DNA from: Ferruginibacter sp.
GTDB taxonomy: Bacteria > Bacteroidota > Bacteroidia > Chitinophagales > Chitinophagaceae
Length of the DNA: 6,547 nt
Direction of reading: 5' to 3'
Assembly (NCBI GenBank): GCA_018057635.1
Contig: JAGPDJ010000143.1
Location: 1-6,547, forward strand
Shown in pieces: positions 1 to 6,276 of the stretch; the first letter of the stretch is position 1; each line of letters begins with the position of its first letter. The translations under genes were made by a program, and so were the position numbers. The notes below the pieces were generated by a model. The model ran no database searches. It saw only the letters and a program-made list of their open reading frames with translations, and had not been told where the DNA came from.

Positions 1-493
1 TCTCCATTAAATGTTTTACCAACCTGTTCTCAGGATATGCTTCCAGCAAATGCTCCGCCCCTTTTTCTATCTGGTCATCGTTATAACCGGCTGATTCCTG
101 GCGTATATCTTTTTCTATCCGCACAGCTGGAACGTATGTTTTTTCATCCTGCCAGCCAACAGCTGTATAACAAAACAATGGCAAGGTAGGTGCATCAGGC
201 AAGGTTTCATATGCTGCCATATACATTCCGGTATGTGCCGGAGGAATGAAGGCTGCTACAGCCCAACCTTTCTCGCAAATACGCATATTTCCTGTCTTTA
301 CATCAATACCAATTCCCCTGCGGCCGGGCAACTCATACAACTGGCCTCCTTCAGGTAATAGTATCCAGTCTTCATTGGCTATTGGAAATGCATCCCAGCC
401 GCTACGTCCGGTAACATACAGGCTGGTATCTTCAAAGATGTTCCCATTACCATCAGAATATAATAAAAACGGGGATTGTGTGAGTGCTTGCAT
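1..493 (-). CDS. Radical SAM family protein, N-terminal part (runs off left edge)
   Basis: An open frame runs from an ATG at 493 leftwards to the window edge without a stop, giving 164 residues. I recognise the N-terminal domain that precedes the radical SAM core in a family found in Bacteroidota and deltaproteobacteria. Landmarks are LPEGGQLYELPGRRGIG (about 46-62), the hallmark LPLFCYTAVGW (104-114), and YPENRLVKHL (153-162), which in family members lies shortly before the cysteine cluster. The CxxxCxxC motif that would bind the 4Fe-4S cluster and S-adenosylmethionine lies outside the window, so catalytic competence cannot be checked. The product appears cytoplasmic, with no signal peptide or membrane segment in this part, and its substrate is unknown to me. 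The start is supported by a TAATTTTG box only four bases upstream and by the absence of another ATG until codon 70. Family assignment rests on remembered motifs, so confidence is moderate to high for the gene and lower for the name. Confidence 0.75.
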   Translation of the reverse strand, partial: MQALTQSPFLLYSDGNGNIFEDTSLYVTGRSGWDAFPIANEDWILLPEGGQLYELPGRRGIGIDVKTGNMRICEKGWAVAAFIPPAHTGMYMAAYETLPDAPTLPLFCYTAVGWQDEKTYVPAVRIEKDIRQESAGYNDDQIEKGAEHLLEAYPENRLVKHLME

Positions 494-497
494 AATG

Positions 498-505
498 CAA
501 AATTA
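498..505 (-). promoter_or_regulatory. Candidate Bacteroidota -7 promoter box (TAATTTTG)
   Basis: On the minus strand TAATTTTG matches the Bacteroidota -7 consensus TAnnTTTG exactly. A TTTG lies 15 bases further upstream, inside a copy of the CTTTGCGTGAAA repeat; this is a little closer than the 17-23 bases usual for the -33 element. The box ends four bases before the ATG at 493, so the transcript would begin at or almost at the start codon. Inferred from pattern only. Confidence 0.45.
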
Positions 506-513
506 CTTTTTTA

Positions 514-765
514 TTTCACGCAAAGTGCCTGGCATCTCTTTTTCACGCAATGACGCAAACGAGCAAAGAAATAAGGTATTATTAAATGGAAGAATCACTA
601 TTTCAATTAAGCATTTGCAATTTTGAAGGAGATGTAGAACACTGTATTAAAAAATAAATCAACAATTTATTCAGTATTCACCTGATTTAAATTGCGGCTT
701 TTCATCTTTGCGCCTTTGCGTGAAATTAAATTTGCGCCTTTGCTTCTTTGCGGCTTTGCGTGAAA
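514..765. repeat. Cluster of CTTTGCGTGAAA-type intergenic repeats, inverted and direct
   Basis: The non-coding stretch between the membrane-protein gene and the radical SAM-like gene contains repeated CTTTGCG-rich units. Exact copies of CTTTGCGTGAAA occur at 714-725 and 754-765, and the reverse complement TTTCACGCAAAG occurs at 514-525; a one-mismatch inverted copy is at 541-552. The two right-hand copies extend to 20-base units (706-725 and 746-765) that agree at 19 of 20 positions with a 40-base period. Shorter CTTTGC pieces fill the space between them. The right-hand block and the left-hand block are in opposite orientation about 190 bases apart, so a minus-strand transcript could fold them together. 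Similar low-complexity GCAAAG/CTTTGCG strings are, as I recall, common between genes in Bacteroidota; their role is unknown. No terminal repeats or transposase are present to call it an insertion sequence. Confidence 0.7.
653..671. other. Small AT-only hairpin inside the repeat-flanked spacer
   Basis: AATAAAT at 653-659 and ATTTATT at 665-671 form a perfect 7-bp stem around a five-base loop (CAACA). The stem contains only A-T pairs, so it would be weak as RNA. An A-run precedes it on the plus strand (648-654), which is a short T-run on the minus strand after the stem. It could help end transcription of the leftward-reading membrane-protein gene, but this is a weak case. Confidence 0.25.
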
Positions 766-773
766 CTATAAAA

Positions 774-1325
774 TCATCCTGCAATTTGCCGCTTGCAAAA
801 TTCATTGAATTGCAGTTCATCAACATCATTTGTGGCTGACTTTTCAATAACAGATTGTATCAATTTATTATTCACCAGATCGATGGTAAGTACACGATCC
901 TTTAATACCACATTGCTAACCTCTTTCCAATAAAAATATTTTACGGGAAAAGAAGGATAGGTTATTTTATCCTCATCAAATAATACGATGAATTTTTTTC
1001 CGGCATAAAAACCAAATACAGTAAAAATGATGATACATGCTGCAAGCAAATAGTTGCCAATCACTATCCAAAAAAGGCTGAGTATAATAAATGCAATGCC
1101 CGGTTTGAAAGCAGGTAATTTGCCGGTAAAAAAATGTATCAGGAAAATTATAAGTGAAAAGATGCTGATCAACATACCGGTAAAGCTTACACTATTTATC
1201 CTGCCATCAGCTGTTTTTAAATATACAAACCCGAATACAAAACAATTGATCAGCAATATAAAAAGGGTTACATACCTGATCGTTTTTGATTTTTCATTCG
1301 GTAGCTGGATAGAATAGGTTCCCAT
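774..1325 (-). CDS. Four-helix membrane protein with possible PH-like C-terminal domain, function unknown
   Basis: The 183-residue product starts at an ATG whose first base pair is shared with the stop codon of the upstream ureohydrolase gene (TAATG overlap), so it is very likely co-transcribed and translationally coupled. I do not recognise a named family. Four hydrophobic stretches are visible at about residues 18-36, 48-66, 75-89 and 91-108, the last two forming a tight hairpin. They are followed by a soluble tail of about 70 residues (110-181) with alternating beta-type segments (FIVLFDEDKITYP, YFYWKEVSNVVLKDRVLTI) and a final helix. That pattern resembles the small bacterial PH-like domains attached to membrane helices, but this is inference from secondary-structure appearance. 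The positively charged segment before helix 1 suggests a cytoplasmic N-terminus, and four helices would place the tail in the cytoplasm too. Reality of the gene is well supported by the coupling; its function is not. Confidence 0.8.
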   Translation of the reverse strand: MGTYSIQLPNEKSKTIRYVTLFILLINCFVFGFVYLKTADGRINSVSFTGMLISIFSLIIFLIHFFTGKLPAFKPGIAFIILSLFWIVIGNYLLAACIIIFTVFGFYAGKKFIVLFDEDKITYPSFPVKYFYWKEVSNVVLKDRVLTIDLVNNKLIQSVIEKSATNDVDELQFNEFCKRQIAG

Positions 1326-2371
1326 TATTGTTTATTGCCTTCGATCAATAGGTTACATAATTTGTACAAAACCCGTGCTCCTACATTTTCATCCCACTCA
1401 TCGTGGCTCACTCCTACTTCATTTAAATCGAATCCAATGATTTTTTTTCCGCTTTGTACCAGTTTTTTAAAGAGATAAAAAACCTGGTCGGTGTCAAAGC
1501 CTCCCTGAACGGGAGTTCCGGTATGCGGACAAAGTTTTGGATCTAGTCCATCAATATCAAAACTGATGAAAACATTTTGAGGCAGCTGGCTTATGATATC
1601 ATCAGCAATGCTTTTCCAGCTTTCACCTTCATACTGACGTTCTTTGATGAGTTTGTCAAAATAAGTTACGATCCTTCCGTTACTTCCGGATATCTCATCC
1701 AGTTCTTCTTCACAAAAATCCCTGATGCCTACCTGTACCAGTTTCTCCAGGTTTGGTATTTGCTGAAGGGCATTGTACATGATAGACGCATGAGAATAAT
1801 TAAATCCTTCATAAGCTTTACGCAGATCGCAATGAGCATCTATCTGTAAAATTCCAAATGATTCATATTTATCTGCTATTGCTTTAAAATAACCTAACGG
1901 TGTACTGTGATCGCCGCCAAGCAAACCAACCAGTTTACCGGCATCCAGCAATTCCTTTGCCTGCTGGTAAACCCAATCGTTCAGGAATAGGCTTCCTTCA
2001 TTGATCTCTTTCAGAGTTTTGCACATGAATTTATTATCAGCTACTATTTCGCCCTGGGAAATATACTTGATATACAGTTCTGCTTCTTTGCGCAGGTAAT
2101 CACTTTTCGTGAGTATCTTCCGGTTTGTCTCACGCATAAAAATACCCTGGCGCCACAAATCCTTCATTTCGGGGTCAAACAGATCTACCTGCAGGCTTGC
2201 TGTAAAAATATGGTCCGGGGCACGGGCAGTCCCTGCATTGTAACTAACTGTAACTTCCCAGGGTATGGGTAAAATAACAAGCCTGGCATCTTCCTCCGAA
2301 AATGGCAAACCGAAAATGTTATTGTTGGGATTTCCTGCTGAACTTGGGTCGAATGTAGACAGATCTGCCAT
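1325..2371 (-). CDS. Arginase/agmatinase-family ureohydrolase
   Basis: A 348-residue, probably cytoplasmic enzyme of the dimanganese ureohydrolase superfamily, which hydrolyses guanidino compounds such as agmatine, arginine or formiminoglutamate to release urea or formamide. All metal ligands are visible in the usual order: H155 in GGDHS, D178, H180 and D182 in DAHCD, and D272 and D274 in SFDIDGLD. H194 in the YSHAS segment matches the position of the catalytic histidine, and E318 in FDLNEVG matches the glutamate near the guanidinium. It is longer than classical agmatinase (about 306 residues in E. coli); the extra length lies mainly in the N-terminal third, about residues 65-140, before the first metal ligand. 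Bacteroidota members like this are usually labelled agmatinase family, but substrate specificity cannot be read from the sequence, so I give no symbol. No polyamine gene is adjacent. It leads a two-gene unit with the downstream membrane protein through a one-base overlap. Upstream lies TATATTTG, a good -7 promoter box. Confidence 0.93.
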   Translation of the reverse strand: MADLSTFDPSSAGNPNNNIFGLPFSEEDARLVILPIPWEVTVSYNAGTARAPDHIFTASLQVDLFDPEMKDLWRQGIFMRETNRKILTKSDYLRKEAELYIKYISQGEIVADNKFMCKTLKEINEGSLFLNDWVYQQAKELLDAGKLVGLLGGDHSTPLGYFKAIADKYESFGILQIDAHCDLRKAYEGFNYSHASIMYNALQQIPNLEKLVQVGIRDFCEEELDEISGSNGRIVTYFDKLIKERQYEGESWKSIADDIISQLPQNVFISFDIDGLDPKLCPHTGTPVQGGFDTDQVFYLFKKLVQSGKKIIGFDLNEVGVSHDEWDENVGARVLYKLCNLLIEGNKQ

Positions 2372-2391
2372 ACTAAAAAATAGAATTTCTG

Positions 2392-2399
2392 CAAATATA
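2392..2399 (-). promoter_or_regulatory. Candidate -7 promoter box for the ureohydrolase unit (TATATTTG)
   Basis: TATATTTG on the minus strand matches TAnnTTTG exactly and ends 20 bases before the ATG at 2371. A CTG lies 19 bases upstream of it, a one-mismatch fit to the TTG of the -33 element at ordinary spacing. It would give a leader of about 15 bases. Confidence 0.55.
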
Positions 2400-2421
2400 A
2401 GTGATGAATCTCTCTTTTCAG

Positions 2422-2437
2422 GCTGATAAAAATCAGC
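2422..2437. promoter_or_regulatory. Palindrome in the divergent promoter region, possible operator
   Basis: GCTGAT (2422-2427) and ATCAGC (2432-2437) are perfect inverted arms separated by AAAA. The site lies just upstream of, and adjoining, the -33 region of the ureohydrolase promoter, and about 31 bases before the -7 box of the ccmE promoter, so a bound protein could affect both directions. It lacks a following T-run in the minus direction, making a terminator less likely. No known regulator is recognised. Confidence 0.3.
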
Positions 2438-2468
2438 AATAAAAAAATAAACGGCACCAATTTTGAAT

Positions 2469-2476
2469 TAACTTTG
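2469..2476 (+). promoter_or_regulatory. Candidate -7 promoter box for ccmEF (TAACTTTG)
   Basis: TAACTTTG matches TAnnTTTG exactly, 16 bases before the ccmE ATG. No TTG occurs at the expected -33 distance, where the sequence is an A-rich run (2441-2450). An AGGA (2478-2481) between box and start could serve as a weak ribosome-binding site. Confidence 0.5.
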
Positions 2477-2492
2477 CAGGATAACCATATAC

Positions 2493-2909
2493 ATGAAAAA
2501 AACTCATATAATAATACTTGTTGGAATCGCAGCACTTATAGTAGCATTACTGGCATATTCTGTTGATTTTTCAACTTATGACAGTATTTCTTCTGCAAAA
2601 CAAAAACAAGGAAAATTTGTACACCTGATTGCAAAAGTTGACAGGAACCAGCCTATTGAATACGACCCCATCAACAACCCGAATTACCTTTCATTTACAG
2701 CCATAGACAGCCTGGGAAACAGTACTAAAGTTGTTTATCACAACAGCAAACCAACAGACCTGGAAAAAAGTGAACGCGTTGTATTAAAAGGTAAAATGAC
2801 AGCTGAACATTTTGAATGTAAAGATATTCTTCTAAAATGCCCCAGTAAATACAAAGACGATAAAAATAAGCTTGAACAAAGCATGAAAGAACAATCTGCT
2901 GTTAATTAG
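2493..2909 (+). CDS. ccmE: Cytochrome c maturation heme chaperone CcmE, Cys-type
   Basis: A 138-residue periplasmic heme chaperone of System I cytochrome c maturation, which covalently holds heme b and delivers it to CcmF. One N-terminal membrane anchor covers about residues 5-22 after a KK start, with no cleavage site needed. The rest is a beta-rich OB-fold type domain (about 38-115: FVHLIAKVDR, NYLSFTAIDSLGNSTKVVYH, ERVVLKGKMTAEHFECKDILLKC). The heme-attachment region reads KCPSKYKDD: C116 and Y120 form CxxxY where most CcmE proteins have HxxxY. Cys-type CcmE variants are known from sulfate-reducing bacteria and archaea, so this is a variant rather than a defect. C109 also lies nearby. It is slightly shorter than E. 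coli CcmE (159 residues), with a short charged tail. The gene sits 26 bases ahead of ccmF, clearly one operon, which strongly supports the assignment. No ccmA, ccmB, ccmC, ccmG or ccmH is present in the window. Confidence 0.92.
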   Translation: MKKTHIIILVGIAALIVALLAYSVDFSTYDSISSAKQKQGKFVHLIAKVDRNQPIEYDPINNPNYLSFTAIDSLGNSTKVVYHNSKPTDLEKSERVVLKGKMTAEHFECKDILLKCPSKYKDDKNKLEQSMKEQSAVN

Positions 2910-2935
2910 TTTTCAACAAAACCTAAACCGATAGA

Positions 2936-5482
2936 ATGAAATTTGAGGGAGAACACTTATTGCCGGGGCAATTAGGACATTTTTTTGTTATCCTTGCGTT
3001 CATAGCATCTCTTGTTGCAACCATTTCTTATTTCAAAGCTTCCCGGGATGCTGATCCTGCATCTAATAAAAATTGGATCCTGTTAGGTAAAAGTGCTTTC
3101 TTTATCCAGGCCATCTCGGTATTATTCATCTTCTCTATCATCTTTTTCATTTGTTTCAATCACTATTACGAATATATGTATGCTTACAAGCATGCATCCA
3201 AAGAACTGGAATATAAATACCTGCTTGCATGTATCTGGGAAGGCCAGGAAGGCAGTTTCTTATTGTGGGCTATTTGCCAGAGTATATTGGGTATATTACT
3301 CATTTTCAAAAGCAGGGAATGGCAGGCGCCTGTTATGTCTGTGATCAGTCTGGCCCAGTTTTTTTTACTGATGATGATCCTGGGCGTTTACATATTTAAT
3401 ATCAGGATAGGAAACAGCCCGTTTACGCTTACCCGTAATGAAATTACCGCACCTATTTTCAGCCAACCCAATTACCTTAGTTTTATTAAAGATGGCATGG
3501 GCCTGAATGTATTGCTGCGGAATTACTGGATGGTTATTCACCCGCCTGTACTGTTCCTGGGATTTGCTTCAACTTTGATCCCATTTGCCTATGCCTATGC
3601 CGGTATACAAACAAAACGTTATGGAGAGTGGATTAAAGATGTTCTTCCATGGGCTTTATTCAGTGCTGCAGTTTTGGGTGTTGGTATTATGATGGGCGGG
3701 AAATGGGCATACGAAAGCCTGAGTTTTGGCGGTTATTGGGCATGGGACCCTGTTGAAAATGCTTCATTGGTTCCCTGGCTGATTTTAATTGCAGGCCTGC
3801 ATACCATGGTAATTTATAAAGCCACCGGGCATTCACTCAGGGCAAGTTACTTGTTTGCGATATTGTCATTTGTATTTGTACTTTATTCAACCTTCTTAAC
3901 CAGAACAGGTGTTTTAGGCGATACTTCTGTTCATGCTTTTACAGAAGCAGGTAAAGCAATCAATGTCATGATCGGTACATTTGTTCTGGTATTTACAGTT
4001 CCCATGCTGTTCCTGTTTTTCCGGAATTATAAACACATTCCCGCCATACACAAAGAAGAACAAACCAGTTCAAGGGAATTCTGGATGTTCATTGGCTCTA
4101 TCATTTTCTTTCTTTCGGCTATGTTTATAATTGCCATTACATCAATCCCATTATACAATAAGATTCCATTTATAAAAGACCTGATCATAAAGTTTCACAA
4201 CGGCCCATTGGCCATGCCGGAAAATGCCGAATTCCTGTACAATAAAGTAATGGTTTTGGTTGCCATCATCATTGGTCTGCTCACTGCTATCAGTCAATAC
4301 TTTAAATACAAAAGCACCGGCACATCCTACCTGTTAAAAAAACTGGCATTGCCAACAATTATAGCGGCTGTGTTAACTACATTGATAATAATTTTTCAAC
4401 CCTTAACTTTTTACAAACACGGAACCGGTTTCCTGGTAGCCATTTACCTGGCTTTCTTTGCAGTTCTTTATTCAGTAATTGCCAATGCGATGTATATCTG
4501 GATAGGTATGAACGGTAAATTAAAATCAGCCGGTTCTTCTGTTGCGCACGCTGGTTTTGCATTGATGCTTGTTGGTATATTGGTGTCTTCCAGCAATAAA
4601 ATAGTTATCAGCAGCAGTGCTGTTAACGGAATAAACCTTCCTGCAAGCATTGACCCAATGACGAAGCAGCAGGATGATCCAAGGGAAAACCTAACCTTAC
4701 TCAGGGATGTTCCAACTACGATGGGTAAATATGAAGTTACTTATCTGAAAGATTCGGCGGGACATGAAAAAGGCAGGAAATATTATGAATTGTTATTCCA
4801 GTCAAAAGACCCGAAAACAAAAAAAATAAAAGAACAGTTTGTGTTAAGTCCGGATGTTTACCTCATGAAAGACAATAACATGAGCAGCAACCCCGACACC
4901 AAATCATATCTTACTAAAGACGTATTCACCTATATTTCATTTGTATTAAACGACAGCCAGGCTTCAACAGATACCGCAACTTTTAAAATTTCTGAAATGA
5001 ACGAAGGTGATACTGCTTTTTACAGCAACGGTTTCTTCGTGCTAAACAAAGTTGTTAAAAACCCGGTAAACGAAAAATTCAATTACACTGCCAATGATGT
5101 AGCGCTGATGGCAGATATAACTGTGGTAAGTAAAGATGGGCGGAAATTCCGGGTAATGCCACTATTACATGTAGACGAAATTGGTATAGTTAATTCTGAT
5201 GATACACTATACGCACAAAATATGTTCTTCAGGTTTGCCGGTGTAAGCGATAATCAAAAAGTAAAGATAGGGGTAAAAGAATCTGACAGCATGATTGATT
5301 TTGTTACCGTTAAATCTTACATATACCCTTATGTGAACCTTGTTTGGCTTGGCCTGATTGTAATGGCAATCGGCCTCATCATGAGTATGATCAAAAGGGG
5401 TAAGTTTTCTGTTCTACAGGCTGCTGTAGCACTTGTAATATCCATTTGCGGACTTACCTATTTATTCCTGCTGGCAAATTAA
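2936..5482 (+). CDS. ccmF: Cytochrome c heme lyase subunit CcmF (CcsA/CcmF family)
   Basis: An 848-residue inner-membrane protein that takes heme from CcmE and promotes its thioether attachment to apocytochrome c on the periplasmic side. The WWD heme-handling domain is clear: GGYWAWDPVENASLVPWL at 265-282. Four histidines fit the known CcmF ligands: H202 in WMVIHPP and H333 in SVHAF flank the WWD segment, while H289 (AGLHTMV) and H538 (SVAHAGFALM) fit the two ligands of the internal heme b. The N-terminal WEGQEGSFLLWA (101-112) is also typical of CcmF. Many membrane helices fill residues 15-555; a periplasmic stretch of roughly 245 residues (552-797) follows, then two final helices (about 798-818 and 824-846). 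E. coli CcmF has 647 residues, and the extra length is mostly in that periplasmic stretch. The start gives MKFEGEHLLPG, a normal family beginning, although no good ribosome-binding site precedes it. It follows ccmE at 26 bases. Confidence 0.95.
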   Translation: MKFEGEHLLPGQLGHFFVILAFIASLVATISYFKASRDADPASNKNWILLGKSAFFIQAISVLFIFSIIFFICFNHYYEYMYAYKHASKELEYKYLLACIWEGQEGSFLLWAICQSILGILLIFKSREWQAPVMSVISLAQFFLLMMILGVYIFNIRIGNSPFTLTRNEITAPIFSQPNYLSFIKDGMGLNVLLRNYWMVIHPPVLFLGFASTLIPFAYAYAGIQTKRYGEWIKDVLPWALFSAAVLGVGIMMGGKWAYESLSFGGYWAWDPVENASLVPWLILIAGLHTMVIYKATGHSLRASYLFAILSFVFVLYSTFLTRTGVLGDTSVHAFTEAGKAINVMIGTFVLVFTVPMLFLFFRNYKHIPAIHKEEQTSSREFWMFIGSIIFFLSAMFIIAITSIPLYNKIPFIKDLIIKFHNGPLAMPENAEFLYNKVMVLVAIIIGLLTAISQYFKYKSTGTSYLLKKLALPTIIAAVLTTLIIIFQPLTFYKHGTGFLVAIYLAFFAVLYSVIANAMYIWIGMNGKLKSAGSSVAHAGFALMLVGILVSSSNKIVISSSAVNGINLPASIDPMTKQQDDPRENLTLLRDVPTTMGKYEVTYLKDSAGHEKGRKYYELLFQSKDPKTKKIKEQFVLSPDVYLMKDNNMSSNPDTKSYLTKDVFTYISFVLNDSQASTDTATFKISEMNEGDTAFYSNGFFVLNKVVKNPVNEKFNYTANDVALMADITVVSKDGRKFRVMPLLHVDEIGIVNSDDTLYAQNMFFRFAGVSDNQKVKIGVKESDSMIDFVTVKSYIYPYVNLVWLGLIVMAIGLIMSMIKRGKFSVLQAAVALVISICGLTYLFLLAN

Positions 5483-5540
5483 TTCCATTATTCCGTTACA
5501 ATTTCAGGTTTTAAGCAGCGTTAATCACAGTATAACCTGT

Positions 5541-5551
5541 CTAACTGTTAG
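5541..5551. other. Short perfect palindrome downstream of ccmF
   Basis: CTAAC-T-GTTAG is an exact 5-bp inverted repeat with a one-base centre in the 134-base gap after ccmF. A one-base loop cannot form a normal RNA hairpin and no T-run follows, so a terminator is not supported. It could be a protein-binding half-site pair. Nothing else clear is seen between 5483 and 5600. Confidence 0.2.
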
Positions 5552-5600
5552 AAATTTAAGGTTACTTTAAACATTTACGCGTATTAAAGGATCAAAGACT

Positions 5601-5622
5601 ATGTAAATTTACATACATGTAT
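5601..5622. promoter_or_regulatory. Overlapping palindromes at the start of the DUF4294 gene
   Basis: ATGTAAATTTACAT (5601-5614) is a perfect 14-base palindrome, and ATACATGTAT (5613-5622) is a perfect 10-base palindrome overlapping it by two bases and spanning the first possible ATG at 5617. Within the larger one, TAAATTTA (5604-5611) is a one-mismatch match to the TAnnTTTG -7 box, 17 bases before the internal ATG at 5629, a spacing like that seen for ccmE. This may be a promoter with an operator on top of it. AT-rich sequence makes short palindromes easy to meet by chance. Confidence 0.35.
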
Positions 5623-6276
5623 TTTTTGATGAACAATAAGCACAGGTTGGGATTGGTATTTTTTGTGATCATATTCATGGTCGCAGGCAATACCACTGTT
5701 GCCCAAAATCAATATGGCATAAATGATACGATCTTACATGAAGCGGTTGTTTATGGAGGCGATACCATAGAAGCCAAAACATTAAACAATATTTTCCTTT
5801 ATTCAAAAATGACCGAGGCGCAACGGGCGGCGGCGGCCAAATACAACAGGTTGCGGAATGCCGTTTATGTAACTTATCCATTTGCCCGTAAAGCAGGGAT
5901 CGTTATGAATGAAATGAACACCAGGCTGGAATCTATACCCGAGAAAACTGAGCGAAAAAAATACATCAAATCAAAAGAAGCCATTTTAAGAAAGGAATTT
6001 ACTGATCCACTCACCAATCTATCCGTTTACCAGGGAAAAGTGTTGATGAAACTCATAAACCGGGAAACCGGGAATAACTGCTACGAGATCATAAAAGAAT
6101 ACAAAGGCGGACTAACCGCACGGGTATACCAGACAGTCGCATTTTTCTTTAACAGTAATTTAAAGCAGCCCTATGATGAAAAAAATGATGATGCTGTTAT
6201 TGAAAGAATTGTAAAAGAAGTGCAACGGATGTATGGTTATCAGGACATCAGGAAGACTGATGTGGTTCAACTATAA
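5617..6276 (+). CDS. Secreted DUF4294 family protein
   Basis: A 219-residue exported protein of a family (DUF4294) largely confined to Bacteroidota, with no established function. Residues 5-29 form a Sec signal peptide: a basic start (NNKHR), a hydrophobic core (LGLVFFVIIFMVAG) and a likely cut after TVA29. There is no lipobox cysteine, so the mature form should be a soluble periplasmic protein. The family signature starts at about residue 75: KYNRLRNAVYVTYPFARKAG, a charged helix (about 98-127), VYQGKVLMKLINRETGNNCYEIIKEYKGG (137-165) and YQTVAFFFNSNLKQPYD (171-187). No catalytic motif is evident. An alternative ATG at 5629 would remove MYFL, give a more conventional signal peptide and better spacing from the possible promoter box at 5604-5611; I keep the longer frame but consider both open. 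The gene stands 134 bases after ccmF, so it probably has its own promoter. Confidence 0.85.
   Translation: MYFLMNNKHRLGLVFFVIIFMVAGNTTVAQNQYGINDTILHEAVVYGGDTIEAKTLNNIFLYSKMTEAQRAAAAKYNRLRNAVYVTYPFARKAGIVMNEMNTRLESIPEKTERKKYIKSKEAILRKEFTDPLTNLSVYQGKVLMKLINRETGNNCYEIIKEYKGGLTARVYQTVAFFFNSNLKQPYDEKNDDAVIERIVKEVQRMYGYQDIRKTDVVQL

Noticed and set aside
246..626. Plus-strand open frame of 126 codons
   Set aside because: It lies mostly antisense to the radical SAM-like gene, whose motifs are clear, and its 3' part runs through the repeat region; the predicted protein shows no recognisable family or domain.
494..773. Insertion sequence or CRISPR array in the repeat region
   Set aside because: There is no transposase, no terminal repeats with target duplication, and the repeats are irregular in length and orientation with no uniform spacers.
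1054..1317. Plus-strand open frame antisense to the membrane-protein gene
   Set aside because: The minus-strand gene is supported by coupling to the ureohydrolase and a coherent helix pattern; the antisense product has neither.
2185..2535. Minus-strand open frame spanning the divergent promoter region
   Set aside because: It overlaps the N-terminus of the ureohydrolase in another frame and the start of ccmE, and its product shows no family features.
4377..4650. Two short minus-strand frames inside ccmF
   Set aside because: Both are antisense to conserved CcmF membrane helices, including the H538 segment, and look like shadows of them.
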